Below are positions 6,463 to 7,760 of a stretch of DNA of 7,760 nt, piece after piece (position 1 is the first letter of the stretch; each line of letters begins with the position of its first letter). A program made the translations under genes and the position numbers. This DNA is from Acidobacteriota bacterium (lineage in GTDB: Bacteria; Acidobacteriota; Polarisedimenticolia; Gp22-AA2). The notes below the pieces were generated by a model. The model searched no databases and was not told the origin of the DNA. It worked only from the letters and a program-made list of their open reading frames with translations. The DNA lies in assembly GCA_016177515.1 (NCBI GenBank), contig JACOUZ010000251.1, forward strand, positions 1 through 7,760. Reading direction: 5' to 3'.

Positions 6463-7760
6463 GGAGAGGGAGCAAGGAAGGGCACGCGGTTTCTTCTGAT
6501 CGTGCTGGTTCTGGCCGCGCTCGCCGCGGGGGGGATCTACCTGTACCGGGACGTCCTGCCCGGGTTGCGCCCCCCCGGGAAGGCCCCTCTCCCCGCGCCG
6601 GCGGTGACGCCGGCCCCGGTCGAGCTGCCGCCGCCGGTCCTGACGGGCGAGCCCGAGCCCCGGCCGTCCCCTGCGCCCGCCGGCGCGGTCGCGACCCTGG
6701 TGGGCATCGAGCGGTCGGTGAAGTCCAGGCGGGCCTCCGACCTCGCCTGGGAGGACGCCCGGCAGCCGATGCCCCTGTACGAGGACGACGCGGTGCGCAC
6801 CTTCGATCGGTCGTCCGCCACCATCGCGTTCGGCCCCGACGATCTGCTCGAAGTGGACCAGAACGCCCTGGTGATCATCAAGCCGCGGCCCGGGGGCGCG
6901 GGGGAGTCGGAGATCTCGCTGGCGCTCCTGTCGAGCGACTTTCTGGACAGCCTGGCGTCGAAACCGGCCGCCGAGCAGGCGAAGGCAATCCGGGTGGCCG
7001 CCGCCAGACGGCAGATCACCATCCGCCCGGTCCCGGCAGCGGGCGGGGCGGGCGAGAAGACGCGCGTGGCGCTGCGCACCTTGCCCGACCAGTCGACCGG
7101 TGTGTCGGCGCTCTCCGGGTCGCTCCGGATCAAGGGTCCGCGCGGCGGCGAGGTCGTCCTGAAGGAGAAGATGGTGACGCGGGTCACGGACACCGGAATC
7201 CTCGCGCCCCGCCTCCTGCCGGGGAGCCCCAACCCGATCTTTCCCGACGACGGGGCGACCTACGCCTTCGCGAAACGGATGCGCCAGGTTGAATTGAAGT
7301 GGAGCCCGGCCGATCGCGCCCGCGCCTACCGCCTGGTCGTGGCGACGGAGCCGTCGTTCAGGCGCGTCTTCGCCGACGAGAAGGTCGGGGGCACGTCCTT
7401 CCGGGTGCGCGTCCAGCAGCCCGGGACGTACTACTGGCGCGTCCGGGCGCAGGACGGCGACGGCTTCGCCGGACCGTACAGCGCCGTCCGATCGGTCAAG
7501 ACCGTCTTCGACGAATCGCCGCCGCCCCTGTCGATCCTGTCGCCGCCGGAGATGTTCGTGTCGCCGTCGCCGAGCGTCGATCTCAAGGGCAGGACCGAGC
7601 GGGAGGCGCGGGTCAAGGTCAACGGGCAGAAGGTCAAGGTCGGCGAGGACGGCACCTTCGTCTTCCCGCTGGCGCTGAAGGAAGGCGTGAACCTGATCAC
7701 CGTCGAGGCGATTGATCCGGCCGGCAACTCGGAGTACGGCAAGAGGCTCATCACCTACAA
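6460..7760 (+). CDS. FecR domain-containing membrane-anchored protein with Fn3-like and Ig-like modules (3' end outside window)
   Basis: 433 codons are visible with no stop. Residues 1-10 are basic and 11-28 form one hydrophobic segment (FLLIVLVLAALAAG...), giving an inner-membrane anchor with the rest in the periplasm. A Pro-rich linker spans about 33-75. A FecR-like domain follows at about 78-245: WEDARQPMPLYEDDAVRTF, then SSATIAFGPDDLLEVDQNALV and, later, GVSALSGSLRIKGP. Residues 275-348 look Fn3-like (LKWSPADRARAYRLVV, TYYWRVRAQDGDGFAGPYS). From about 357 an Ig-like module of the glucodextranase B-like type begins (VKVNGQKVKVGEDGTF, EGVNLITVEAIDPAGN) and runs off the window. Classical FecR relays siderophore signals to an anti-sigma function; this protein has no such N-terminal region and no TonB-system neighbour is visible, so it is more likely a structural or sensing periplasmic protein. 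It sits 30 bases after the barrel gene, probably in one operon. The FecR and Ig assignments are good; the role is inferred. Confidence 0.85.
   Translation, partial: MGEGARKGTRFLLIVLVLAALAAGGIYLYRDVLPGLRPPGKAPLPAPAVTPAPVELPPPVLTGEPEPRPSPAPAGAVATLVGIERSVKSRRASDLAWEDARQPMPLYEDDAVRTFDRSSATIAFGPDDLLEVDQNALVIIKPRPGGAGESEISLALLSSDFLDSLASKPAAEQAKAIRVAAARRQITIRPVPAAGGAGEKTRVALRTLPDQSTGVSALSGSLRIKGPRGGEVVLKEKMVTRVTDTGILAPRLLPGSPNPIFPDDGATYAFAKRMRQVELKWSPADRARAYRLVVATEPSFRRVFADEKVGGTSFRVRVQQPGTYYWRVRAQDGDGFAGPYSAVRSVKTVFDESPPPLSILSPPEMFVSPSPSVDLKGRTEREARVKVNGQKVKVGEDGTFVFPLALKEGVNLITVEAIDPAGNSEYGKRLITY

Overview
The window is GC-rich and fully coding on the + strand. It holds part of one very large envelope-protein gene, a 30-base gap, and the 5' part of a second gene in the same direction. 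Both run off the window: the first has no 5' end here and the second no 3' end. An outer-membrane-type beta-barrel and an OmpA-like peptidoglycan-binding domain point to a Gram-negative (diderm) bacterium. The base composition and gene pair would fit Acidobacteriota or a deltaproteobacterial-type lineage, but nothing here fixes the taxonomy.

From base 2 to about 4236 the first gene reads in one frame. It encodes at least five tandem DUF11-type repeats, an SdrD B-like domain, a FlgD-like Ig segment, an OmpA-like domain, further Ig-like modules and the start of a barrel. At about 4219-4245 the homology jumps to the -1 frame and continues as the remaining barrel to the stop at 6427-6429. The gene is therefore frameshifted, and probably missing a short segment, either truly or through a sequence error. 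Read across the break it codes for more than 2,140 residues.

The second gene starts at a GTG at 6460 behind a GAGG ribosome-binding site. It encodes a membrane-anchored protein with a proline-rich linker, a FecR-like domain, an Fn3-like segment and an Ig-like module. That Ig-like module closely resembles one in the first gene. The spacing and shared module suggest an operon for a cell-envelope assembly in which a barrel protein is tied to peptidoglycan and accompanied by a periplasmic FecR/Ig partner. The substrate or function is not readable from the sequence. No RNA gene, mobile element, CRISPR array or clear terminator was seen.
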